Source of the DNA: Blastocladiella britannica
Lineage: Eukaryota > Blastocladiomycota > Blastocladiomycetes > Blastocladiales > Blastocladiaceae
Assembly (NCBI GenBank): GCA_025349905.2
Contig: MU624549.1
Span: forward strand, 1 to 64,000
DNA length: 64,000 nt
Direction of reading: 5' to 3'
Both the position numbers and the translations under genes were made by a program. Each line of letters starts with the position of its first letter. Position 1 is the stretch's first letter. Positions 55,661 through 64,000 of the stretch are shown in pieces. Under the pieces are notes generated by a model. It saw nothing but the letters and a program-made list of their open reading frames with translations. It was not told the origin of the DNA and made no database searches.

Positions 55661-56128
55661 ATTACGTACTTTACATTATGTTGACATTTATTTCCTGAGA
55701 TCCTGGAATGGCCAGGCAGGCAGTACCAAATTACCTTTCATTAGATGCGTGTATGGGATGCATGGCTTGTCCGACACAATAAAATGTTGACGGACAAAGT
55801 GCCAGGGAGTTTCTTGGCTCTTTGAAACTACATGCATGCGCACACCAAACAAGGATCTGCTCCTGATATTGCTCTGAGCAAGTACGTGGGTGGTGGGTAC
55901 CTAAATATATGTCCACTACCCGCCCGCCGGGCAACCCGTGTGCATGCCAGATCCGAAATGGACACTGCCTGAAGTGCCACCAATCGGAATGCGCGCGCTG
56001 CCCGAGCAATAGGTGCCAACCTTCAAAAGGGCCAGCATTTCCATTCTTGCCTCGGAACTGCATTCCAACCACCACCAACCACTGTCAAGCACAAAACATT
56101 TCATAACCTTACTCACTCACCCATAACC
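55661..56128. other. Intergenic region, no gene seen
   Basis: 468 bp between MRPL27 and the small four-TM gene. It contains an AT-rich ctaaatatatg near 55900 and several polypyrimidine stretches; open frames on both strands lack domains. It probably holds the MRPL27 3' UTR and the next gene's promoter. Confidence 0.4.
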
Positions 56129-56693
56129 ATGGCCAACGACGACGTTAAGCGCTCATGCTGCTTTTTCTTTGACAGTGCGTCTTGTTTCTCCCTCACTGCC
56201 AATCAATGTCAAGATCAATCGTTAACATAAACAAACAGTCCGCAAGGGTATCATCTTCCTGTTGTCGATCCAATTCGTGTACTTTGGACTCTCCGCAGTC
56301 TTGCTCGGAGTCGGAGCCGGCCTGCTCAAGAACACGGATACCTCCAACGTCAAGGGCACCACCGTGGTGGACAACCGTGGAGTCCCGATCACGGGAACGG
56401 ATCTTAAGAAGGGTCTGACCACCATTGCGATTATTTCCGCCGTGGTGCTTGCGACCGAGGCACTGTTTGCGATGTACGGGCTCTTCTGCGTCATGAAGCG
56501 CAATGCTGGCGGATTCAAGGTCTTTACCATTGTCATGGGGATCGCGCTGATCTTCAACGTCGTCTCGGTCGCTACCAGTCGCCCGGTCGCCGTCTCGAGT
56601 ATCGTCTCATGCGCACTCAACGCATACATTGTGTACGTGTACTGGTCGTACATTGAGACCATGCGCGAAGAGCGGGAGGAGTTGAAGGCATAA
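56129..56693 (+). CDS. Small four-TM protein, weakly LAPTM-like
   Basis: 166 aa, exons 56129-56174 and 56239-56693. The N-terminus KRSCCFFFDIRKGII, formed by splicing, recalls the CC..F..R.G motif at the start of LAPTM4-type lysosomal proteins, but the match is short. Four TM segments follow: FLLSIQFVYFGLSAVLLGVG, LTTIAIISAVVLATEALFAM, FTIVMGIALIFNVVSVAT, and SSIVSCALNAYIVYVYWSYI. A hydrophilic loop after TM1 contains NTDTSNVKG and DNRGVPITG. The charged end ETMREEREELKA is probably cytosolic. Function unknown. The next gene starts 70 bp after its stop. Confidence 0.72.
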
Positions 56694-56763
56694 ACCTCTC
56701 TTTCGTTGTTGTTTTCCCATCACATCGCAGACTTCAATAAAATTCTTGTCCAGCAATATAAAA

Positions 56764-59700
56764 ATGATGGCCAGCAGTAGCAATTCGGCACCTCCTACCG
56801 GTATCGGCGGGATTTTTGGGTCGCGGCGCCCCGATCCGGCCGAGGAACGCGCACAGACTCGCCGCGAGCAAGAGCGCCGCGAGCTTCAACTGTTTCTCGA
56901 TGCGCAGGCCAATAAACCGCGCACCACCCGCCGTGGCCGCGACGACGACCCGGACACGCACCCGTTTGGGACCAATATGACCAGCAACGGCACGATTATG
57001 CCTGGACATACGGGATTGCGACCGCATTCATCGAGCGGCGGCGCTGTTCAGTTGCCGCGCATTTCAAACCATGCGTCTGTAACGACCACCTCGGCACCCT
57101 ATGCCGAGGATCGCTCAGATAGTAACAATGGTAGGCAAATACAGCAACCTCCTGCGGGACGCCGCGCCCAGTGGGCTCAGCAACAAGATCATGACGATGA
57201 GGATGGACGCCGTGGCTCGCACCCACGACGCGGTGGTGGCGGTGGTGGTGGTGGTGGTGGCGGCTACCGTTACGATGGCGATGACGGAGGTGGGAGCGAC
57301 GACGACTACTACGAGTCGGATCGGTATCGCCGCCGTGATCCACGTGGCGGAGGTGGTGGAGGAGGAGGCGGCGGTGGCCGTCGCCGCTACGAACCTGATC
57401 GCCAGTGGCAACCGCAGCACCCGTCGCCGTACGACTACTATGGAGGGGGCGGAGGAGGAGGTCCACCGCCTCCACCCACAGGCACTTGGCCCATGTGGCC
57501 TCCGCATATGATGGGACCACCGCCGGGCCATCCTGGATACATGTACCAGGGCATGTACCCTGGGTACGCCATGCCGCCGCAGAACATGCCGCCTCTCGGC
57601 GCCGCCGCGTACTACCGGGGAGGATCGCCCACCATTCCACCGCCGCACCACGTTGCGTCGGCACCCGCCACTATGGGCGGTGTCCCGTCTCGGTTTCCGC
57701 CATTTGCAACTGGCTCTCAGCAGCAACAGCACGCGGCAGAAGAACATCACCACCAGCAGCAACAACAACAACAACAGCAACAGCCGCCGCCAGCAGCATT
57801 CACGTCCACGTACACGCCACCCTGGCTAGCCGACCCGAAATCCTCAGCGGCGCCACAAGGGGCGCGCCGCCAACCGCCCGAAGCGCAGCGGCTCTCGACG
57901 ACGGACCGGGCGGCCGCGGTCGGGAAACAGCGATCGTACCAGCAGGAGCTGGAGGCGCAGATTGCCGCCAAGAAGATGCGCGAGGACAACGAGAAGCGGC
58001 TGAATGCGCGCGAAGACGCCGCGCTGGCTATGGCCGCGCAGCACGGCGCCGGTGGCGCTGGCGGCATGCCCACGGGCACTGCGCCCGTCTCGTTTGGCCG
58101 CCGACGCATGATCAACGGACGGAATCCGGGCCTGGAGGGACTGGAGGGAGCCGCGGGCGCTTCGGGTCCTCCTCCGATGCAGCAGGGCTCGCCCGACGGC
58201 GGCGCATTTGGTGGTGGCGATCCTCGTGGCGGTGGGGACACGTCTGCGATTGCACGGGCAATGGCCATTGCTAATGCTGCCCTGGCCCAAGCTGGACTCC
58301 CACCCATGTCGGTCCCGCCTGGTGGCGGCGGTTATGGTGGAGTACCACCACAACATCACCACATGTCCCCGTCAATGGGCGGACTCCAATTTCCCCCGTC
58401 GTTAGTCGCTGGTGCAGCTGGCGGCGGCGGATATGGCACCAACTCATCGCTCGGATTCCATGGCAGCGGCGGCGGAGGTGGTGGTGGCGGTATGGGCGCA
58501 GCGCTGTCGTCGCCGCCACAATCGCACTTGCGTGGTGTCGTGGACATGTCCACAGCGCCCGACTGGCAGCGGGCCGAGATCATGAAAAAGCACGCGGAGC
58601 AGGCGGCGGCTGCGGCGGCCCTGCGCGAGCAAATCGAGGCCAAGGAGCGGATCAAGGCGGAAGAGCGCGAGCGCGACCGCCTCGAGGACGTGAAGGAGGC
58701 GGCACGAGTCGAGGCTGAGGCCAAGGTGGTGGCTGAGCGGGGTCGCCGCGAGCGCGAGGACGAGGTGCGCAAGAAGCAGGAGGAAGAGGACCGCGATCGC
58801 GAGGCGCGCCGAAAGAAGGCCGAGGCGACCAAGGACCCAAACGTGGATGTGGCGCGGGCCAAGGCCGAGGAGGAGGCCATGCGCCGTAAGAACAAGCACG
58901 CGCGGCGGCCTCCGAGCAGCGAGGTACTTTCGGTTTCATTTCCATTTTTTGGTGAGTGTCTCACTGAAATTTATTTTCTACAGCGCCGACCGTCTCCGCC
59001 GCCCGGTCCCGCGGTTCCATTTCGATCCGACTCGCCTCCAATTCCGACCATGCGCAACAAGGGCGGTGCGCCAAACGATTCTCAGGGCCTTGACGCGACG
59101 CAAATGCCAGGCACCCAGCAAAAGACCACGGCCCCTTCTCCCCCACTCCCTGCACTTCGGGCAGCAGCGGCAGCGCTGGCCGACTTGCAGGAGGGCTTTG
59201 CCGTCTCGCCGCCGCGCTCTCCTGCTCCTCATCCTCCAATGGCGACGTCCGGTCCGGTGGTGATGGAGCAAGGGGTTGCGCGTGCACCATCAGTGGGACT
59301 TCGCCGCCGCCGCTCATCTGCGGCCACTACCCAACAACCACTGCAACCGCAGCAACCTCGGCAACAACAACAGCAGCAGCAGCAGCAAGGCACTGGGCCA
59401 ACCGTATTTGACCGACTGCAAGAGCTGCGACGTGACCTTCAAGTGGAGCAGCGCCGAGTGGAGACGGAAATTGGCCAGGGGAGCCGACAAGGAGGATCAC
59501 TCGGCGCAACAAGTGAGCTCCATTCCGACACGCGATTTATGCCGGTGGGCGGGCTTGCTGCTGCTGCTGCTGCTGCTGCTGCCATTCCTGCTGCTGGTCA
59601 GCGGTCGGCGTCGCCTCGCCATCGCAGCACGTTTTCGCCGGCTTTTGGGACGCATCCGGCACCGCTGCGGCCACCGTCCCGCGGATCGACACTCAATCTG

Positions 59701-59892
59701 GACGTGCTCGAACGTGTGAATGCCGCGCGACTTCATAAGCTCAAGGTTCGTTTCCATTATGTGGTACCTCAAACCAAATCTCAACCAATTTTTTTTACAC
59801 AGGAACTCGGGACAATGCCAGGCGTCACAGCCTACTCGACAACAGCCGCTGCTGCAAACGAGGTCCTTGCCGAATACTTGGCCAGTGGATGA
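56764..59892 (+). CDS. Coiled-coil protein, possibly CSPP1-like (centrosome/cilium)
   Basis: 1003 aa, exons 56764-58923, 58984-59745 and 59803-59892. Both introns (60 and 57 nt) are multiples of three without stops. N-terminal 430 residues: charged helix PAEERAQTRREQERRELQLF, then Gly/Pro/Tyr/Arg-rich and Gln-rich tracts. A conserved-looking segment, KQRSYQQELEAQIAAKKMRE, resembles the 'Y-x-x-xLExQIxxKK' motif of CSPP1 and CCDC66. A long Glu/Arg/Ala helix at residues 600-720 begins ALREQIEAKERIKAEERERD and continues to the first intron. The end has VFDRLQELRRDLQVEQRRVE and NLDVLERVNAARLHKLK. Known: CSPP1 and CCDC66 bind microtubules at centrosomes and cilia. Assignment is tentative; it could be any long coiled-coil protein. 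Confidence 0.62.
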   Translation: MMASSSNSAPPTGIGGIFGSRRPDPAEERAQTRREQERRELQLFLDAQANKPRTTRRGRDDDPDTHPFGTNMTSNGTIMPGHTGLRPHSSSGGAVQLPRISNHASVTTTSAPYAEDRSDSNNGRQIQQPPAGRRAQWAQQQDHDDEDGRRGSHPRRGGGGGGGGGGGYRYDGDDGGGSDDDYYESDRYRRRDPRGGGGGGGGGGGRRRYEPDRQWQPQHPSPYDYYGGGGGGGPPPPPTGTWPMWPPHMMGPPPGHPGYMYQGMYPGYAMPPQNMPPLGAAAYYRGGSPTIPPPHHVASAPATMGGVPSRFPPFATGSQQQQHAAEEHHHQQQQQQQQQQPPPAAFTSTYTPPWLADPKSSAAPQGARRQPPEAQRLSTTDRAAAVGKQRSYQQELEAQIAAKKMREDNEKRLNAREDAALAMAAQHGAGGAGGMPTGTAPVSFGRRRMINGRNPGLEGLEGAAGASGPPPMQQGSPDGGAFGGGDPRGGGDTSAIARAMAIANAALAQAGLPPMSVPPGGGGYGGVPPQHHHMSPSMGGLQFPPSLVAGAAGGGGYGTNSSLGFHGSGGGGGGGGMGAALSSPPQSHLRGVVDMSTAPDWQRAEIMKKHAEQAAAAAALREQIEAKERIKAEERERDRLEDVKEAARVEAEAKVVAERGRREREDEVRKKQEEEDRDREARRKKAEATKDPNVDVARAKAEEEAMRRKNKHARRPPSSEVLSVSFPFFGECLTEIYFLQRRPSPPPGPAVPFRSDSPPIPTMRNKGGAPNDSQGLDATQMPGTQQKTTAPSPPLPALRAAAAALADLQEGFAVSPPRSPAPHPPMATSGPVVMEQGVARAPSVGLRRRRSSAATTQQPLQPQQPRQQQQQQQQQGTGPTVFDRLQELRRDLQVEQRRVETEIGQGSRQGGSLGATSELHSDTRFMPVGGLAAAAAAAAAIPAAGQRSASPRHRSTFSPAFGTHPAPLRPPSRGSTLNLDVLERVNAARLHKLKVRFHYVVPQTKSQPIFFTQELGTMPGVTAYSTTAAAANEVLAEYLASG

Positions 59893-59978
59893 CGGAATAT
59901 GTTTATGTTTTTTACTCCCGTTTGTGTCCTCTTGCTTCAAGAAATTTGTAACAGGATCCATTCAAGGATATTATAATA

Positions 59979-60911
59979 ATGGACAGCCAGGACCCCTCGC
60001 GTTGGCTACCGTCGCCGTATATGGTGTATCGGGAGCGATTTCCCTGGCAGCAACCGCCTTTTTGTCACCCCGCGTATTCCCCACGTCCGGGCTGTTCATT
60101 GCAACTGATTCCTCGATGCGTTACATGGTAATCCGATGCCGCGTGCTGTTAGCCATTGCGACACTGCAAGTTATTGCTATGTGCAATAGCGGGTGGTACT
60201 GGATCAACCACCTGGACCACCGGTGGCCGTCGCAAGCTCACTTTATCTTGTACCAGTGGATCTGGGCGTTTACATTCATTGTCATGGCCGATCTGACGCT
60301 GGTTGCGGCGACAATGGGGCGCTATGATTATCTTGCGTGATCCCGAGTCACGGCGGCGGTTTGTGCTCGGGATCGTCGGGTTTTGTACCACCATTCGCGC
60401 CTCCTCGCCTCCAGGGATCGTACAACTGGCGTATACCCAGTCGTTGTGGCTACCGCCAGAAAGAGCACTGTCGCCGTACCTGCCACCCTACGTGTCGTGT
60501 ATGTGTGGAGCGTACCCGGCCGCCATCATATACGCCAATATCTGGTCGTTGCGAAAGGCTCGAACTCGCAGTACCAGACAATCCACTTTTCTGCCTGGAA
60601 TGGCATCGGCCGTTGCTGCCGCCGTCATAGAGGCGCTACATGATGAGGGAGATTTGGTTGTCGCAATGGCTGCAGCGACGCCGACCCATCCCAAGCGCGA
60701 CCCGACCATTCTTTCCCTCAGCAATAGCGCCATCCCAAATTCCACATGGAGCATGCATAAAGGACGCCGCATCGTATTTCCAAGAACCACGCGGACCCCA
60801 CTCGCCACCGCAACCACTCCAGCCCGGCTGCTACCACGAGCATTGCACATTCTTTTGGGCCTACACCGAGTCGGTCCAAGTCCATGCTTTTGCTTCTTGC
60901 GGCAGCAGTGA
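59979..60911 (+). pseudogene. Decayed 7-TM family copy C
   Basis: Related to copies A, B and D. The ATG at 59979 starts MDSQDP, as MVAPSTALDP does in copy D. One base is missing at about 59994-59996, and the family sequence continues in another frame: PLALATVAVYGVSGAISLAA, ATDSSMRYMVIRCRVLLAI, WIWAFTFIVMADLTLVAATM. Read from the ATG without the shift, a stop comes near 60133. A second shift at about 60316-60318 is needed to resume AMIILRDPESRRRFVLGIVG and NIWSLRKARTR. After the WSLR motif nothing like TM6, TM7 or the DRFME tail is found. Two frameshifts plus a lost 3' end indicate a pseudogene, unless the assembly is in error. Confidence 0.7.
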
Positions 60912-61173
60912 CTGGATCCGCTGGGGTTCTCAATGACAAGGATACTGTTGCGGCCGCTGAAGATGTGGTTGTCGACCGCAGAAACGACATTGATATGGAT
61001 CAGGACGGCGAGTACACGCAACGAGCAGGCGGTGAAGTGGACGATGAAATCCACGATGAATCGCACTCCCTCCATCAAGATTTCGGCCAGGCAAGGGCCA
61101 TATCATAGATGAATGGAAATCTATTCACATTCTCCCTAAATTGTAAGAAATCCGCTGAAGGCGGAAAACAAAA

Positions 61174-62543
61174 ATGGTCGCCCCCTCCACCGCGCTCGAT
61201 CCGCTGGCGCTTCCAACCATAGTGGTCTTCATCGTATCCGGACTGATCTCCCTCGCTACTGCCGCATTTTTGTACCCTCGCGTGGTCCCGATGTCCATCT
61301 TCTTGCCCACCGAATCGTCCATGAAGTACATGGCGATCCGGTGCCGCGTACTCTTTGCCGGCGTGCTGTTGCACTTGGTGGACGTGGGCAGCAGCTTGTG
61401 GTACTGGTCGCTCCCTCTTACCCAATGGCCGACCACGAGCCAGTTCCTGCAGTACCGGTTCACGTGGATCGCGTCATTCACAATCGTGGGCCCATTCATC
61501 GTGATTGCCAATATCATGCGCTGCGCGATGCTGGTAGTGCGCGACCCACGGTCGCGCCGATGGTTCGTGTACGGAACAGTTGCCGTTTGCGCGGCGCTGT
61601 GGGTTGTGGTGACGGTCGGGATGGTGCAGAACGTGTATTTGCAGCGGGATTTGGATCCGGCACCACGAGGAATCTCACCGCACCTCCCACTGGTGTCGTC
61701 GGTCTTTTTTGGAATGTACCCGCTGGTCATTATCTTTTCGTCCATGTGGTCGCTCCGAATGGCTCGCACCGCTCCAAGTTTCTTGTCGGCGGCGACGGAT
61801 CAGTTGCAGCAGACGGTTGAATCCGCTTCCCAGGCCGCAAGTGTCGCTGGTACTTGATTATTTTCTTGTAACGGCCCATCAGTAAGCGATCAACAAAAAA
61901 ATGTATCTCAGATGGGACATTCCCGCGACCGAAGCGACTATCGCAACTACACACGCTCGTCCGCCAAGGCGTGACATGGCAAACCGCCAGCGCCAGTCGC
62001 ACCACCACCACTGGCGGCGGCGGCGGCGGCGGCGGCATTTCCAGCCAACCCAGCGGTGGACGAGATCGTGGGATCAGTTACAAGATGAGCGGGACATTTA
62101 CGTTCCTCACTTTATCCCAGGTGGTCCTGTGGTCGGCGGCCATCTTCCTCAGCCTCCGACCGCTGTTCCCGGGCGTGCACTCAGTAAGTGTGTCGTCGAT
62201 CCTGGCGGCGCTGGCGCTGGCGCTGGAATCGAGCTTTGAAGCGCTGGTCAAGATCCGACGGTCACGGTTGCATGCTGGGGTTGGAGATATCGACCGGTTC
62301 ATGGAGACTGAAGTGGACTTGTCGAATGCCAAGTACAGTGGGCAATCCCAACGTCAACAACAAAAACCGGGGCATACCGTTTCTGCCAATTCGAGCGTGG
62401 CCATGAAATCCGCCGAGGACAACGGTGATGGTGAGGAAGCAGAAGAAGCCGAGAGCACTATGGTTGCAGCAGCTCCAGTGAGCGTGGCTGTCTATCCCGT
62501 CTCCACATCCTCTGTGCCACCACCACCACCCATGATCCCATAA
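61174..62543 (+). CDS. Predicted 7-TM protein, family copy D
   Basis: 435 aa, exons 61174-61849 and 61912-62543. Same seven segments: TM1 TIVVFIVSGLISLATAAFLY, then LPTESSMKYMAIRCRVLF, TM2 GVLLHLVDVGSSLWYW, TM3 FTIVGPFIVIANIMRCAMLV, VRDPRSRRWFVYG, TM4 AVCAALWVVVTVGMVQN, TM5 FFGMYPLVIIFSSMWSLRMA, a loop of about 90 residues split by the intron with a run of eight Gly codons, ISYKMSGTFTFLTLSQVVLW (TM6), SILAALALALESSFEALVK (TM7) and RSRLHAGVGDIDRFMETEV. It is the best template of the family because its motifs agree with both A and B. The tail is Gln/Ser/Glu-rich. Copies A and B have no intron, so this one was gained here or lost there. Function unknown; receptor-like topology is inferred. Confidence 0.8.
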
Positions 62544-62575
62544 AACCAAAAAAAAATACACAAGTCATACATTTC

Positions 62576-63425
62576 TTAGACGACTGCGACCGCCAACCGC
62601 TCTGCCACCGCGACACCCATCCCTTCCGCAACCCACCTCTCCCGCGCCTTGAACTGGACGCGGATCTCGGCCGGCCCAACCCGCTTGGCCATTCCCGCCA
62701 CACGTTCCCCACCGCCGTCCATGTGACCCCACAGGCTGGCCGAGTCGCCAACCACCTGTACCAGCTGCATGCGCGCGGCGGTTGCCACTAGCGGCCACAA
62801 TGTATCCGAGGAAGCAGCGGCCAAGTGGGGCGGAAGCGGAATCGTTGCCGATGCGGCCGCTGGGTACATTGTGGAGGCGGTAGCGGAGGTCAGCTCGGAC
62901 TCGAATGCGTCGGGAGTCATCGCGCCGTTCCCACCGCCGCCGTTGGGATCAGCCAGCAGGTGCGCTGCCGTCAAAAGAATGTCGGCTTGCAGCCATACCT
63001 GCATGTTGTCTTGGCTGAGTATCTCACAAAAAAAGAACATAAAACAAATGGAAAGGTACCTCGCTATTGGGACCAACCGCCCGCACCACGACGCATCGCG
63101 ACGATGGATCCTCGGCAAAAGTTGCCAAATGAGCGGCAGCGTCTGATCGCCGCAACTTGATCAGCACCAGCTTGGTCGTCGGGGCCGCCGTGGGGGACGG
63201 AAGCAGTAAGCCCGCATATGCGCTCCCGCCAGCCTGAGTTCCAGTGGCGCTGGTCCACGAAGGGCACTCCACGTGCAGTTGCACAGAATCGCCCAGCGCG
63301 TGTTTTGGCGCCCACTTGACCGTCAGCGGGAAGATGAATGCGGCGCTGCTCGAGACAGTAGCGGTAGCGGTGGTGCCGGCGGGGGCTGCGGGCAGGCGCG
63401 GTGGTGCCAATGTGACATGCTGCAT
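62576..63425 (-). CDS. Protein of unknown function, Ala/Val-rich beta pattern
   Basis: 262 aa, exons 63425-63060 and 62998-62576. Not recognised. The N-terminal 90 residues look like alternating beta strands: FIFPLTVKWAPK, DSVQLHVECPSW, KLVLIKLRRSD, CVVVRAVGP. The second exon starts VWLQADILLTAAHLLADP. A closing set reads MQLVQVVGDSASLWGHMDGG and EIRVQFKARERWVAEGMGVA. The splice choice gag|gtacct with acceptor catgcag|gta keeps frame and joins NSE to VWLQAD. The fold could be a beta-sandwich, but no motif supports a name. Stops of this gene and copy D are 32 bp apart. A T/A tract of about 10 bases sits just 5' of the ATG. Confidence 0.6.
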
Positions 63426-63498
63426 AATTTTTTTTTTTGTTTGTTTGGTTAGTGGGCCTCCATCCAAAGGCAAGCACGCGAACCACGGCCAAAAGAAA

Positions 63499-64000
63499 TC
63501 AAGGACGAACCAAGCTCATATCGTCGTTTTCCGCCCGAACCTCCGCTGCCACTGGCGGCCGAGTCAATTTGCGTGCGGGAGGAATAAGTCCTGGCGCTGG
63601 GACGGTGGCAGTAGCGGCATGGCTCGGCTTCTTGGACCCCGACTTACTTTTGCGCGGTTTCCTTGCGTCCGCAGACGACACTGATGCTGGTGGCGTTGCT
63701 GGGAGGTCTCCAAGCAAAGGAGTTGGCACGGCCGTGCTCCCAGCGGCGGCTTCCGCGGTCCCGTTTCCGCCGCGCTTGAGGACAGATCGAGCCACGCTTT
63801 CCTTTTTCCGAAGCGGAGGCGGCGGGATCGCATTGGCAAGCAACTTGGTCGCCGAGCTGGCTGATGTGGGAGAGCCACCGCGATCGGGCGAGTCGGGCAG
63901 CGGAATCGACGCCCCATCCTGTTGAAACGGGAGCTCTCTAGGCGCGTCGTCGCCCTCCGCACTCCGCGCACCGCCGAGAGGCTCGGGCGGAGCCGAAAAG
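63499..64000 (-). CDS. 3' end of a Pro/Ser/Lys-rich protein, cut by the window edge
   Basis: An open frame runs from the window end to a stop at 63499 on the minus strand, giving the last about 167 residues. It begins FSAPPEPLGGARSAEGDDAP and includes LPDSPDRGG, a Pro run before LRKKESVARSVLKRGG, a Lys/Ser basic patch RKPRKSKSGSKKPS that could be a nuclear signal, and an end NDDMSLVRP. It is low-complexity and gives no domain. The start and upstream exons lie outside the window. Confidence 0.55.
   Translation of the reverse strand, partial: FSAPPEPLGGARSAEGDDAPRELPFQQDGASIPLPDSPDRGGSPTSASSATKLLANAIPPPPLRKKESVARSVLKRGGNGTAEAAAGSTAVPTPLLGDLPATPPASVSSADARKPRKSKSGSKKPSHAATATVPAPGLIPPARKLTRPPVAAEVRAENDDMSLVRP

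Noticed and set aside
59720..60340. 206-codon ORF as an intact gene for 7-TM copy C
   Set aside because: Its 5' half overlaps the last exon of the preceding gene, its in-frame ATGs lie in that gene, and it stops after TM3 at a frameshift.
61901..62239. ORF overlapping exon 2 of copy D
   Set aside because: Wrong frame; the spliced frame gives TM6, TM7 and the DRFME motif.

Overview
This is a nuclear window from a eukaryote, most likely a zoosporic (flagellated) fungus, plausibly of the Blastocladiomycota or a chytrid lineage. Genes are dense and GC-rich. They are split by many 50-90 nt introns with GTACGT/GTATGT-type donors, TAG/CAG acceptors and CTAAC-like branch sites. Fungal genes (a YAK1 kinase, a WASP/Las17 protein, a vacuolar M28 protease) sit beside genes tied to cilia: a SAXO-type axonemal protein, a probable B9/MKS1-like protein and a possible CSPP1-like coiled-coil protein. 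The taxonomic placement is inference from content; no marker gene was searched.

Layout. 0-5 kb: SLC45/GPH-type sugar transporter (with a GC-AG intron), C2-domain protein, probable MKS1-like B9 gene. 5-18 kb: SMG6/EST1-like PIN protein, CDC6, a PPR-type protein, a vacuolar M28 protease and a transportin-like karyopherin. 18-23 kb: AIF/FSP1-like oxidoreductase, PRPP synthetase (with a 17-nt exon), aspartate aminotransferase. 22-30 kb: a large unrecognised coiled-coil/SR-rich protein, EMC3, an unrecognised Ser/Pro-rich protein and Mpv17. 30-37 kb: TFIIH subunit TFB1, SAXO, WASP. 36-39 kb: two tandem predicted seven-membrane-segment proteins. 39-44 kb: a TNGG-repeat membrane protein, a 1.4 kb gene-poor stretch and two related four-membrane-segment proteins. 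44-55 kb: UPF3, a very long YAK1 kinase, CCT3 and mitochondrial bL27. 56-60 kb: a small four-TM protein and the coiled-coil protein. 60-62.5 kb: a decayed and an intact copy of the seven-TM family. 62.5-64 kb: an unrecognised two-exon gene and the 3' end of another gene.

Connections. Two nonsense-mediated decay factors (SMG6-like and UPF3) share the window, and several introns here are multiples of three without in-frame stops, so their retention would not expose a premature stop. The most novel item is the four-copy family of predicted 7-TM proteins, which shares an AIRCR motif after TM1, a WSLR motif after TM5 and a DRFME tail after TM7. I cannot assign it to a known family. Exon coordinates given were checked for phase and total length divisible by three, except where stated (the MKS1-like gene, first exons of CCT3 and transportin, and the 3' part of TFB1).
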